Assembly: GCA_015061775.1 (NCBI GenBank)
Contig: SUVY01000004.1
Span: 16,488-80,487 of the forward strand
Length of the DNA stretch: 64,000 bases
Reading direction: 5' to 3'
Origin: Lentisphaerota bacterium
GTDB taxonomy: Bacteria; Verrucomicrobiota; Lentisphaeria; Victivallales; Victivallaceae
The notes beneath the pieces are model-generated. The model did not search any database and was not told where the DNA came from. It worked only from the letters and a program-made list of their open reading frames with translations. Both the position numbers and the translations under genes were made by a program. Positions 8,602-16,759 of this stretch are shown here, in pieces; the stretch's first letter is position 1, and each line of letters begins with the position of its first letter.

Positions 8602-9641
8602 GCGGAAACAAACGTATTCTCGTCGCCATGTCAGGAGGAGTTGACTCCACCGCAGCTTGCGCGATATTGAAAGATCAGGGGTATGATATATCCGCAGTCA
8701 CCCTTCTGCTCAAGGGTGAGATCGACGAACCATCGCGTCTTGCCATTGCAGATGCGGTTGAAAAACTCGGAATAGAGCACTCTTACGTCGATTGCCGCAA
8801 TGATTTTCTGCAGCGGGTCATCACTCCGTCTGCCCTTGAATACGCCTGCGGACGTACTCCAAATCCCTGCTGTCTCTGCAACAAAGTCATGAAGTTTGCC
8901 GCCCTGCTGGATTTCGCCGACGCTTGCGGAATACAACAGATCGCAACAGGACATTACGCCAAAATAGTCAGGGAAAATCAAACTGCGTTCCTTGCCCGCG
9001 GCAGCGATTCCGCAAAAGATCAGTCTTATTTTCTTTACCGCCTGCCAAGTGAGGTGCTCTCAAGAATAATGTTTCCTCTCGCCGAACTCACAAAAAGCGA
9101 TATCAGGGAGATCGCAAAAAAAGCTCAACTCAAAGTCTTTGACCGTCCAGACAGTCAGGATATATGTTTCGCCGTCGAAAATGAGTGCTGCGGAGAGACT
9201 TTGAGACGCCTTGCAGGTCTCGAAATAAAAAAAGGAAACTTTTTGTATCAGAACAAAAAAGTCGGTTCCCATAACGGAATACACCTATACACCATCGGAC
9301 AGCGCAAAGGTTTGGGCGTTGCGCTCGGAGTTCCGGCATATATCTCAAATATTGATCCCGTGACGGCAGATATTGAACTTACCACCGATGAGAGTTTTAT
9401 CTCGGTGGACAGTTTCACCATTTCAGATGTCGTCTGGAACTCTCCTGCGGCTCCGGAAGATATCTCAGATATCTCGGTCAAAATACGCTATCGCACACGC
9501 GATGTTTTCTGCCGTGTTGAAAGAGATGGCGATATCTGGCGCGTGACGGCAAAGGAAGGGGGTTTCCGGGCGGTAACTCCGGGGCAATCCGCCGTATTTT
9601 ACAGTTGCGACCGCCTGCTCGGAGGAGGTATAATATGCTGA
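8598..9641 (+). CDS. mnmA: tRNA-specific 2-thiouridylase MnmA
   Basis: 347 residues. SGGVDS (12-17) is the PP-loop that adenylates U34 of tRNA-Lys, -Glu and -Gln; GHYAK (118-122), DQSYFLY (141-147) and SQDICF (186-191) are conserved MnmA blocks. The usual NPD-x-x-C motif reads NPC-x-x-C here (Cys91, Cys94), with Cys190 as the third cysteine. A CxxC plus distal C pattern has been linked to iron-sulfur-dependent MnmA. Cytoplasmic tRNA modification enzyme; overlaps the regulator stop by 4 bp and rlmH by 7 bp, so the three genes are translationally coupled. Confidence 0.95.
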   Translation: MSGNKRILVAMSGGVDSTAACAILKDQGYDISAVTLLLKGEIDEPSRLAIADAVEKLGIEHSYVDCRNDFLQRVITPSALEYACGRTPNPCCLCNKVMKFAALLDFADACGIQQIATGHYAKIVRENQTAFLARGSDSAKDQSYFLYRLPSEVLSRIMFPLAELTKSDIREIAKKAQLKVFDRPDSQDICFAVENECCGETLRRLAGLEIKKGNFLYQNKKVGSHNGIHLYTIGQRKGLGVALGVPAYISNIDPVTADIELTTDESFISVDSFTISDVVWNSPAAPEDISDISVKIRYRTRDVFCRVERDGDIWRVTAKEGGFRAVTPGQSAVFYSCDRLLGGGIIC

Positions 9642-10072
9642 TGAAACTTATCCTTGTCGGAAAACTCAAGGACAAAATGCTCCTGTCAAAATGTGAAGAA
9701 TACCTCAAGCGTCTCCGTCATTACGGAAAACTTGAAGTTGTCGAACTTGCCGACTCAGGCATAGAGAGCGAAGGCAAAGCCATCCTCAAAGAGCTTGAAC
9801 GCGACCGGGTGAGAGATTTCATCGTCCTTACCGAAGAGGGCAAAGAGTACTCCAGCGTCCAGTTGTCGAACCGCCTGGTATCGAGTGACAAAAAACTCGT
9901 GTTCCTGATCGGAGGACCATACGGAATAGCTCCGGAAGTAAAAGCCGCTGCAGATACCCTCTGGTCTCTATCCAAACTCACTTTTCCGCATGAAATAGCC
10001 CGCCTTCTGCTTTGCGAACAGCTCTTCAGAGCCATGAACATCGCAAACGGCGGAGCTTACCATCACGAATAA
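9635..10072 (+). CDS. rlmH: 23S rRNA pseudouridine1915-N3-methyltransferase RlmH
   Basis: 145 residues, the usual RlmH length. The SPOUT-fold signature is clear: FLIGGPYGI, the LSKLTFPHEIARLLLCEQL block and the C-terminal GGAYHHE, equivalent to the YHRE end of other RlmH proteins. It methylates pseudouridine 1915 in helix 69 of 23S rRNA using SAM. GGAGGAGG at 9621 precedes the ATG at 9635; a second ATG at 9641 is possible and closer to the usual MKL start. Convergent with the histidine phosphatase gene, 9 bp apart. Confidence 0.95.
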   Translation: MLMKLILVGKLKDKMLLSKCEEYLKRLRHYGKLEVVELADSGIESEGKAILKELERDRVRDFIVLTEEGKEYSSVQLSNRLVSSDKKLVFLIGGPYGIAPEVKAAADTLWSLSKLTFPHEIARLLLCEQLFRAMNIANGGAYHHE

Positions 10073-10081
10073 AAACAAATC

Positions 10082-10750
10082 TCAAACAAAGATTGCGGCT
10101 CTTCTGCGCTTATCTCCCTCAGGAGCGGTATAAGCAAGCTGCCACGTACCGTTTTCCTGCAGAAACAGCACGGCTCCGTGAACATATCCGCACCAATCAT
10201 CTGGAACAAACGGATACACTTTGTGGGACAGAAGAAGTGACACCACGATTATGTCATGCGAAGAGAGGATAGTATTTTTTGCGGCAAAATCGGTTTCCGT
10301 CAAAAAAGCAAGAAGCCGCGCAGAATACTCTGCAAGCGGAACCATTTCCGGAGCGTTTCCCGTCGAATAATATTGTTTTATCAACGCAGGAATACGGTTT
10401 TCATTGATGGCTCTGCCCAGAGCATCTTCTGATGTAAACAATGCATAATCAATAATGACAGGACAACTTTTTACAATAGAAGCATCGTAATTTCCTCCGG
10501 CAGCTATCGCTTTGACGGTCTCGATACAGCGCAGACGTCCGGAAGATCCGAAAGAGACATCGTCCAATCCGGATAGGAGCGTTCCGCAATACTGTGCGTA
10601 GCTGCGTCCCTCGTCGGTAAGCCCCGGATCAAGGGTTCCCTCTGTAAGTGAACGGCGCATGGAGTGACGCAACATCCAGACACTTTTGACTGCTTTCTTC
10701 GAGAGTTCAACTGTTTCCGGAAAGGATAAAACTTTTCTTATTATTTCCAT
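10082..10750 (-). CDS. Histidine phosphatase-family protein
   Basis: 222 residues. LRHSMRR near residue 28 is the RHG-type catalytic loop with the nucleophilic His, followed by LTDEGRSYAQYCG; SSHDIIV near residue 165 carries the second catalytic His. The fold is that of phosphoglycerate-mutase-like phosphatases. Substrate is unknown. The ATG begins 1 bp after the dehydratase stop, so it is the third gene of the SDR - dehydratase - phosphatase unit and may act on a phosphorylated sugar from that pathway, though this is only positional inference. Confidence 0.82.
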   Translation of the reverse strand: MEIIRKVLSFPETVELSKKAVKSVWMLRHSMRRSLTEGTLDPGLTDEGRSYAQYCGTLLSGLDDVSFGSSGRLRCIETVKAIAAGGNYDASIVKSCPVIIDYALFTSEDALGRAINENRIPALIKQYYSTGNAPEMVPLAEYSARLLAFLTETDFAAKNTILSSHDIIVVSLLLSHKVYPFVPDDWCGYVHGAVLFLQENGTWQLAYTAPEGDKRRRAAIFV

Positions 10751-10751
10751 A

Positions 10752-11933
10752 TCATTTCACCGCTGATAAATTTTTGTAGTAAGGAACAGCATCCGGAGGA
10801 CGGATATTGGTAAGTGTTCCGTTATAGTGACGCAACTCTGTGCGGATATAGGGGTATTTTTCCATCTCTTTTTCATTGAGCTCTATTCCCAGTCCCGGCC
10901 GCTCAGGAATCACCACACAGCCGTTTTCAACAGTCAGATCTTCATCGCAAATGTCACTTCTCCACGGAACGTCGGTCATCATCATCTCAAGCTTCACGAA
11001 GTTCGGCACGCAAGCGGCAAGCTGCAAACTCGCCGCGTTGGCGACCGGTCCGGATGGATTGTGCGGACAAAAGCCGATATGACGCGCCTCGGCTTCAGCA
11101 CCGAGAAAACGCAGCTCCATGAGACCTCCGGCATGTGAGATATCCGGCTGGATATAATCGGCGCAGCCCAGCTCAAAAAACTGACGGTATTCATAGCGGT
11201 TGTAGAGTCGCTCTCCGGCAGCAATGGGAACACGGCTCTGACGTTTGACTTCACGGAGTCCCTCCTTGTCATCCGGAGGAATAGGCTCTTCAAACCAGAA
11301 TATATCAAACTCCTCGAGTTTATGTGCTATCTTGACCGCAGTCGGCAAATCAAATCTGCCGTGCCCCTCAATGAGCAGATCAACTTTGTCTCCGGCAGCA
11401 GCAGATACCTGACGGATACACTCCATCGCATCAGAGAGCTCCTTTTTGCCGATCTGCTGCCACGCTTTGCCGAAGGGATCCCACTTGCAGGCAGTGAAAC
11501 CGTTGCGGTTTATCTCTACCGCTTTCTGAGCGAACTCCTCCGGAGTCTTTGCCGGAGCAAACCAGCCGTTGACGTAGGCGGGGATACGGTCGCGGACTTT
11601 GCCGCCCAGCAGCTGCCAAACGGGAACTCCGAAGTGCTTTCCCTTGATATCCCAGAGAGCCATTTCAACTCCGGAAAGGGCACTCATCAGCACAGGGCCG
11701 CCTCTCCAGTAGGCGTCGCGGTAGCAATCGTGGAAAAACGCCGCTATATTGAATGGATCTTTGCCGACAAGGTAATTTTCCAAGTCATGTATGGCAGCAA
11801 CCACAGTGTTCTCTTTATATTCGAGCGTCGCTTCTCCCCAACCGTGGATTCCGGAGGACGTCTCTATCTTAACGAAAACAAAATTGGTACGGAAAGCGTT
11901 GCAGACAAAAGTCTTTACACTCGTTATCTTCAT
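10752..11933 (-). CDS. Enolase-superfamily sugar-acid dehydratase (galactonate dehydratase-like)
   Basis: 393 residues from the chosen ATG at 11933 (MKITSVKTFV). The N-terminal capping domain is followed by a (beta/alpha)7 barrel with metal ligands in LIEGHGRFD, WFEEPIPP and AAGERLYNR, and the FCPHNPSGP block with the His of the His/Asp dyad. That layout matches the mandelate racemase subgroup and resembles D-galactonate dehydratase; sugar specificity is not certain. An in-frame ATG at 11945 would overlap the SDR gene, while the ATG at 11933 has GAGGCG upstream and begins 1 bp after the SDR stop. Together with the SDR it suggests an oxidative, non-phosphorylated sugar pathway. Confidence 0.88.
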   Translation of the reverse strand: MKITSVKTFVCNAFRTNFVFVKIETSSGIHGWGEATLEYKENTVVAAIHDLENYLVGKDPFNIAAFFHDCYRDAYWRGGPVLMSALSGVEMALWDIKGKHFGVPVWQLLGGKVRDRIPAYVNGWFAPAKTPEEFAQKAVEINRNGFTACKWDPFGKAWQQIGKKELSDAMECIRQVSAAAGDKVDLLIEGHGRFDLPTAVKIAHKLEEFDIFWFEEPIPPDDKEGLREVKRQSRVPIAAGERLYNRYEYRQFFELGCADYIQPDISHAGGLMELRFLGAEAEARHIGFCPHNPSGPVANAASLQLAACVPNFVKLEMMMTDVPWRSDICDEDLTVENGCVVIPERPGLGIELNEKEMEKYPYIRTELRHYNGTLTNIRPPDAVPYYKNLSAVK

Positions 11934-11934
11934 T

Positions 11935-12681
11935 TTACGCCTCATAATACATTCCGCCGGACACGTTTATCATGCTGCCGGTGATATAGGCATTGCCGAT
12001 CAGGAACAGAACAGCATCAGCTACTTCGATACTCTCAGCACCGCGCTGCGCCGGAATCGCAGCCATTTCCATCGCCTTCTTTTCAGGAGTAAGGCGTTTG
12101 TCGATATTCTCTGTCACCACCATTCCGGGACAGATGCAGTTGGCTGTGACATTGTATTTTGCTCCATTATCGGCAAACGAGCGGGCGAGAGAGTGCATTC
12201 CTGCCTTGCTCGCTCCGTATGCTATATTGCTCATCTCGGCAGGACGGTAAGCCCGCACGCTGCTGATATTGATGATCCTGCCGTAGTTGCGCTCGCAGGC
12301 GCGGCTGAAAAACTCCCAGGAGCAGAGAAATGCGCCCTTGAGATTTACTTCCATAACCTTGGTGAACCACTCTCCCTCAGTCACTCCCGGCTCTCTCAAC
12401 CAGGGGTCGAGACGGGCGTTATTGACGAGGATATCGAGATCTCCCAGCTCTTCAAACATCTTTTTGACCGCAGCTTCGTCGGAAACATCACAACGGTACA
12501 CCAATGCTTTGCCTCCGGCAGAAATGATTCCGTCGGCGACCCGTTTGGCGTTATCGATATTATGAGCGCAGTTGACGATGACTTCACAGCCGCATTTTGC
12601 AAGCTCTTCACAGATTACTTTACCTATTCCCTGAGAACCTCCGGTCACCAGAGCACGTTTTCCGTTAAGATCTATCTTCAT
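11935..12681 (-). CDS. Short-chain dehydrogenase/reductase
   Basis: 248 residues. TGGSQGIG (13-20) binds NAD(P); LVNNA, ISS and YGASK give the Asn-Ser-Tyr-Lys catalytic set; the tail NVSGG is typical of classical SDRs. Probably oxidizes a free sugar or sugar acid ahead of the adjacent dehydratase. AGGAGAT precedes the ATG. Possible promoters are a TATCTT-centred site near 12722 beside direct repeats, and the promoter in the repeat at 12866-12894. Confidence 0.92.
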   Translation of the reverse strand: MKIDLNGKRALVTGGSQGIGKVICEELAKCGCEVIVNCAHNIDNAKRVADGIISAGGKALVYRCDVSDEAAVKKMFEELGDLDILVNNARLDPWLREPGVTEGEWFTKVMEVNLKGAFLCSWEFFSRACERNYGRIINISSVRAYRPAEMSNIAYGASKAGMHSLARSFADNGAKYNVTANCICPGMVVTENIDKRLTPEKKAMEMAAIPAQRGAESIEVADAVLFLIGNAYITGSMINVSGGMYYEA

Positions 12682-12721
12682 TTTTATCTCCTCATTTCAA
12701 TAATTTGTGTCAACAGGAGAT

Positions 12722-12790
12722 AAGATATCACGTTTTTTATTTTTTTCCATATAAATTTTATGCCAAAAAGATTATTTTTTGTGCCAATGC
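12722..12790 (-). promoter_or_regulatory. Candidate activator-dependent promoter with 21-bp-spaced direct repeats
   Basis: TGCCAA occurs at 12761-12766 and again at 12782-12787, a 21-bp period (two helical turns), inside T-rich flanks. On the minus strand a TATCTT -10 (12722-12727) lies so that its -35 (12745-12750) abuts the nearer repeat. This geometry is common for AraC-family activators. The element resembles the pair upstream of the GH42-like gene. Confidence 0.35.
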
Positions 12791-12798
12791 AATTTTTT

Positions 12799-12982
12799 GG
12801 TATTGTCCCAATTTTTGTGAAAACTTTTCGAAACAGATGATAAACAATATTTTGTTATACGCTTAAATATAACACATAAGATATGTTTTGTTAACATATG
12901 CAAAACGCTTGTCAGCATCGGGGGATGCATCCGCGGGGCGCCGCCGCCGTTCAGATTGTCTCACAACATTTGAGACATTAAC
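12799..12982. repeat. Direct repeat copy 1 (184 bp), promoter-bearing
   Basis: Nearly identical to 15150-15426, which has an extra 93 bp. It contains a minus-strand promoter (12866-12894), a GCATC/GATGC hairpin near 12915, a GC-rich run and a 7-bp inverted repeat (12957-12977). It fills most of the gene-free stretch 12682-13076, between the SDR gene and the SGNH hydrolase gene. Confidence 0.9.
12866..12894 (-). promoter_or_regulatory. Promoter inside repeat copy 1
   Basis: Minus strand TTAACA (12889-12894), 17 bp, TATATT (12866-12871). It points at the SDR operon with a leader of about 180 nt. The -35 has one change from copy 2. Confidence 0.5.
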
Positions 12983-13076
12983 AATTTTTTAGAAAAATTT
13001 TTATATTGCTGCTTTATTTTTCCTTAATACGGTGTAAATTAAAACAGTATCTGTTTTTTTACTGAGGATATCACCT

Positions 13077-14363
13077 ATGAAAAAAATCTGCCTCCTTATT
13101 ATCGCGCTCAGCGCTTTCTGCTGCGTCAAACTCGGTGCATCTGACACAAAACAGCTTGCAGGCAAACAAATCGATCTCTGCATGATCGGAGACAGCATCA
13201 CATGGTGGGGCGAAGGAGATTGCTTCAGAGCCGGGCTCTTGAAACAAATTCCAGAGCTCGCTTTCGTTGGAACTCATACCGCAAAATTCGGTTACAGTCA
13301 TGCCGGAGAAGGCGGAAACGGCACCAGAAGCGTTCTTGCCCGGCTCAATGACCCGGAAAGAGTTCCCCCTGCCCGCTACTACCACCTGCTCATCGGAATC
13401 AATGACTGCGCAAACGCAAGATCAGAAGAGATGATTGCTCCGCGCGCCCGTCTCACCGCAGACAATATCAAAAAAATACTCGACAACCTCTGCGCCCGTC
13501 CTTACGTTGACAAGGTTTTCCTCGGAATGATACTTCCCTGTTCCATCGAGGGAAAAGTCACTCCTGAAGCTTTGAAAAGATTTGATCTCCGTGACCGCAC
13601 CGGTTCAAAAACAAACGAGATACTGCGCAATGAGGTATCCAAGTATGGAAACAAAGTTGTGATCATCGAATATGAGCAGGCTCTGCGTCCGCTTGAGGAA
13701 CGCAAAACGATCATCAGACTGCATCCCAACGCCGCTGGTTACGAAAAAATCGTTGCTGTCGCGGCTCCCGTTATCAGCAAACACGCGAAAGCTGACAGTA
13801 AAACCATCAAAAAGCCCGGAGTTGAAGTGAACAACCTCTGGAACGACTCAACAAAAACTTCTAAAGGACTAATTCCCGGATGGTTTACTCTGAGCTTCAA
13901 AGTAAACAAAATCAACGCTTCCAAAATCAATATCACCGTCAAAAATACAAATGTCCCCAAGAAAGACGTTTACAGAATGACCAACAAAAAATTCACCCTG
14001 TCAGCAAAGCAGGGAGAGCGGACTTTTGTCAACGTTTACACCGCTATCAGCTCTCCCCTCACAATTACAGTCAAAGGAGCGTCTGTCGGCGATATCATGC
14101 TCGAAAAAATGCGCCCGTCTAAAAAACCGTCTGTCTATGGAAAAGGTAAATTCATCGACACGACTTCAGCTTTCATGCCGGGAGAACTGCTTGTTGAAGC
14201 TGCCCCTGCTCCGGCTCCTGCGCCTGCAAAACAGAGTCCGGCTGTCCGCATTCCACAGACACCGGCGACAGGAGCTGTCCAGCGGGTCATGCCTCACACG
14301 ATGCGCACTATAAACAAAGCTTACGGTTCACACAACAGCGCACTCGAAGAGGCATTGCGTTAA
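13077..14363 (+). CDS. Secreted SGNH/GDSL hydrolase with C-terminal beta domain
   Basis: 428 residues. Signal peptide 1-21 (MKKICLLIIALSAF...). MIGDSITWW holds the nucleophile Ser40, GINDCAN is block III with its Asn, and LHPNAAGYEKI near residue 215 is block V with the catalytic His, so this is a complete SGNH esterase domain. Residues 250-360 look like an all-beta accessory domain, followed by an Ala-Pro repeat linker near residue 380 and a basic tail. Likely a deacetylase or esterase on plant or host glycans outside the inner membrane. Flanked by the two repeat copies together with the convergent esterase gene, which it overlaps by 4 bp. Confidence 0.85.
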   Translation: MKKICLLIIALSAFCCVKLGASDTKQLAGKQIDLCMIGDSITWWGEGDCFRAGLLKQIPELAFVGTHTAKFGYSHAGEGGNGTRSVLARLNDPERVPPARYYHLLIGINDCANARSEEMIAPRARLTADNIKKILDNLCARPYVDKVFLGMILPCSIEGKVTPEALKRFDLRDRTGSKTNEILRNEVSKYGNKVVIIEYEQALRPLEERKTIIRLHPNAAGYEKIVAVAAPVISKHAKADSKTIKKPGVEVNNLWNDSTKTSKGLIPGWFTLSFKVNKINASKINITVKNTNVPKKDVYRMTNKKFTLSAKQGERTFVNVYTAISSPLTITVKGASVGDIMLEKMRPSKKPSVYGKGKFIDTTSAFMPGELLVEAAPAPAPAPAKQSPAVRIPQTPATGAVQRVMPHTMRTINKAYGSHNSALEEALR

Positions 14364-15127
14364 ATCTTTGCCAGACGGCAATACTCGGCAAAATAGCGTT
14401 TTCCAAGCTCGTACTGGCTCTGAGTATCAAAGTGCAGAGCATCTCCGCGGTCAGTCAGCCCTTCGGCAGAGACACAGCCGGCGTTGTCGAGTTCTGAGGC
14501 GGCTTCCCTTATAAGCTGATTGTAACCGGAAATATCAAACTCAGAATTGAGAAAATAGCCGATTTCGCCCAATACAACTGGAACTTCCGGAATACCAAGC
14601 TCAGTACGCAAATTGTTTATGACCGTCTTGAGCTTCTCTTTGTAATCGGCTGTACGAAGTTTTGCATCACTTTCTCCCTGATGCCAGAGGATGACGGCAA
14701 AATCTCCGCACTCCTGAGCCTTGCGGGCAAGTTTCACCGCGTCATCGTAGGGGTGGCGGTCGCTGTAGCGGTCTTTGCCTCCCGGCATCCATGCGGAAAC
14801 GGAAGTACCTCCGACCGAAACCGGAACGAGTCCTATTTCACAATCAGGAAAACGCTCAAGCAGAAGCCTTCCGAAAGTGCGCCCGGGACCGACTCCGCAG
14901 CGGCGCACGCCGTTGATATCCAATGTTTTTTCTTCAAACGGGTCGCTTGAATTATTCAATCCCAGCATATTGAGGCGGTCGAAATTGAATGGATCGGCAG
15001 CCGGTATCCAGACTCCGTCCCAGCGCAGAGCGGTAAGCCCCGGAATATCGGTAACATCGTTTTCGGTAAGATACCCCCTGCCCGACATATTGGATTGTCC
15101 GGCCAGCAGTACAAGCATTTTTGACAT
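14360..15127 (-). CDS. Sialate O-acetylesterase-like (SASA) carbohydrate esterase
   Basis: 255 residues, no signal peptide. LLAGQSNMSG holds the nucleophile Ser12; GGTSVSAW and WHQGESD are conserved SASA/CE6-type blocks; DALHFDTQSQYELGKRY near residue 232 supplies the catalytic His. Members remove acetyl groups from sialic acid or xylan-type sugars. Being cytoplasmic, it may work on imported oligosaccharides. AAGGATAA precedes the ATG, and the promoter in repeat copy 2 lies about 83 nt upstream. Confidence 0.87.
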   Translation of the reverse strand: MSKMLVLLAGQSNMSGRGYLTENDVTDIPGLTALRWDGVWIPAADPFNFDRLNMLGLNNSSDPFEEKTLDINGVRRCGVGPGRTFGRLLLERFPDCEIGLVPVSVGGTSVSAWMPGGKDRYSDRHPYDDAVKLARKAQECGDFAVILWHQGESDAKLRTADYKEKLKTVINNLRTELGIPEVPVVLGEIGYFLNSEFDISGYNQLIREAASELDNAGCVSAEGLTDRGDALHFDTQSQYELGKRYFAEYCRLAKI

Positions 15128-15216
15128 TTCTTTATCCTTATTATTTTGGGGTATTGTCCCAATTTTTGTGAAAACTTTTCGAAACAGATGATAAACAATA
15201 TTTTGTTATACGCTTA

Positions 15217-15245
15217 AATATAACACATAAGATATGTTTTGTCAA
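15217..15245 (-). promoter_or_regulatory. Promoter inside repeat copy 2, for the SASA esterase
   Basis: Minus strand TTGACA (15240-15245), 17 bp, TATATT (15217-15222): the strongest match to consensus among the non-housekeeping units here. Confidence 0.7.
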
Positions 15246-15286
15246 CATACGCAAAACGCTTGTCAGCATCGGGGGATGCATCCGCG

Positions 15287-15379
15287 AGGCAAGGTCGCGT
15301 TTTGCATTGAGCACAGCAAGGGAGTGTACTTCTGTACACGACCGCCGCGGCGCAGATGCAAGGCGCGAGATTGACCGCG
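15287..15379. repeat. 93-bp block present only in repeat copy 2
   Basis: It is bounded by CCGCG on both sides, as expected for a deletion or insertion at short direct repeats. Its ends (from 15295 and near 15356-15370) are imperfectly complementary, and GTGTAC-ttc-GTACAC-like symmetry lies in the middle, so it can fold into a long hairpin. Confidence 0.6.
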
Positions 15380-15432
15380 GGGCGCCGCCGCCGTTCAGAT
15401 TGTCTCACAACATTTGAGACATTAACTATTTT

Positions 15433-15485
15433 GGCTCTGTTCCCGACAAAGGCAGGTAAAAGTAAGTAAAAAGTTTTCACGCTTT
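15433..15485. repeat. Dispersed repeat copy A
   Basis: Begins GGCTCTGTTC and is about 85% identical by eye to 63886-63940. No coding potential. Possibly a remnant end of a mobile element or a small intergenic repeat. Confidence 0.6.
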
Positions 15486-15520
15486 CCCCGCATCATCTCC
15501 CCATATCAGGAACAATGCAA

Positions 15521-16759
15521 TTATTTTAATAAAGCAACTATGTTTTTTTTATCTGCCACTTTTCTGCTTTTCAGCAGGAAAAAAAGAGCGACAACTGCGG
15601 TCGCAGGAAATATCAGAAAAAAACCTTTGCTCACATCATCCGCCTGACGCAGAAATAATGAAGATATCAGGCGGGAGATTCCGCTGCCGAAAGCGTAGAA
15701 ACATCCCCAGAATGCCATCGCGATACTTTTGTTGTCCGCATTGGCAAGCGACATCATTACAGAAGCTCCGGTAACCGAAACTGCGCCGATAACAAAATTG
15801 ATTATCATCAGAAGCACGGTGACGACTCCTATGGCGAGTCCGCTTCCGGGTCTTATCAGAAGCAACATTACCAGAGACAAAAATGCCAGTATATGATTTA
15901 AGAGCAATACGGAATGTTTGCTCATATATTTTTCCAGACGGGGGGCAACGGCATAACCTGTTGCCAACCCTGTTATTATCACACCTGATATCAGCATTAT
16001 TTTATTTTCCGGAACATTGCAGCGGCTTTTCAGTTCCAGCAGGATAATGCCGGTTACGGCGAAAACGGAAAAATTCAGAAAGAACGTATAGAGAGAAAAT
16101 AATTTCAGCGGACGGTTGCGGAATGCCTTTTGCAATCCGTGTTTCAGGGAGATCGTTTTTCTCTCTTTTTCTGGAAAAACCGGTATGAGTTTAATGAAAA
16201 GTATGCGCCCCGCAAAAATTACTCCGGAAACAAAAAGCACTATCTGTAATGTCCATACTGCCGGATTCTCCCCTACGAAACGGCTTGCCGCCCAGAGAAA
16301 AGCCACTGCTGACAGCTGATGAAAAAAACGCATTCTTCCCAGAAACAATGATCTTCGCTCCGGAGGAAGAAATCCATCGATAAACGGAAACCACCCAGCA
16401 ACAAAACCTGATTGGCAAATCGAAAACAGTAAAATTCCTCCGATCAGCACCCACGGCGCATATTTTCCCGCCCACGGTGCTGCCGCAGCAGCGAAGTAGC
16501 CAGCGAGCGCAAGCATATTTGCCCCCAGCACCAGACTGCGGCTGCCGAACCGTATCGAAAGTGTTGCCCACGGCAATATCAGCAATCCGTTGAGAAGCGG
16601 CAGTACCGCCATGGAAAACAGCCCGAGCGCGTCACCGCTGCCGAGTGAAGCCGCAAACAGCAGAATAACCGCACTGTCGGTCAGAGCGGCTTCGCCTGTT
16701 ACTCCGCAGCAGCTTGACAAAACGGCACAGCGTTCGGCTTTTTTGGCAGGGTCATACAT
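15521..16759 (-). CDS. Major facilitator superfamily transporter
   Basis: 412 residues from ATG 16759, with about 12 hydrophobic segments and a basic loop near residue 200. The loop RFGSRSLVLG between early helices resembles the MFS motif A region. It should sit in the inner membrane and import a sugar or oligosaccharide. A TTG six bases upstream is also in frame, but the ATG is preferred. It overlaps the GH5 stop by 8 bp, indicating co-translation with that cytoplasmic glycosidase, so the transported substrate may be what GH5 cuts. Confidence 0.82.
   Translation of the reverse strand: MYDPAKKAERCAVLSSCCGVTGEAALTDSAVILLFAASLGSGDALGLFSMAVLPLLNGLLILPWATLSIRFGSRSLVLGANMLALAGYFAAAAAPWAGKYAPWVLIGGILLFSICQSGFVAGWFPFIDGFLPPERRSLFLGRMRFFHQLSAVAFLWAASRFVGENPAVWTLQIVLFVSGVIFAGRILFIKLIPVFPEKERKTISLKHGLQKAFRNRPLKLFSLYTFFLNFSVFAVTGIILLELKSRCNVPENKIMLISGVIITGLATGYAVAPRLEKYMSKHSVLLLNHILAFLSLVMLLLIRPGSGLAIGVVTVLLMIINFVIGAVSVTGASVMMSLANADNKSIAMAFWGCFYAFGSGISRLISSLFLRQADDVSKGFFLIFPATAVVALFFLLKSRKVADKKNIVALLK

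Larger units (their letters stand above)
15150..15426. repeat. Direct repeat copy 2 (277 bp), promoter-bearing
   Basis: Same orientation as 12799-12982, with a 93-bp extra block at 15287-15379. Outside that block only a few substitutions are seen. It holds a consensus-like minus-strand promoter (15217-15245) and the 7-bp inverted repeat (15401-15421). With the neighbouring repeat at 15433 it fills the gene-free stretch 15128-15520. Confidence 0.9.

Noticed and set aside
12957..12977. TGTCTCA/TGAGACA inverted repeat as a terminator for the plus strand
   Set aside because: No gene on the plus strand ends upstream and the following T-rich tract is not continuous; more likely a protein-binding site or part of the repeat.
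15287..15379. 93-bp block as an insertion sequence
   Set aside because: Too short for a transposase, no target-site duplication beyond the CCGCG pair, which fits slippage equally well.
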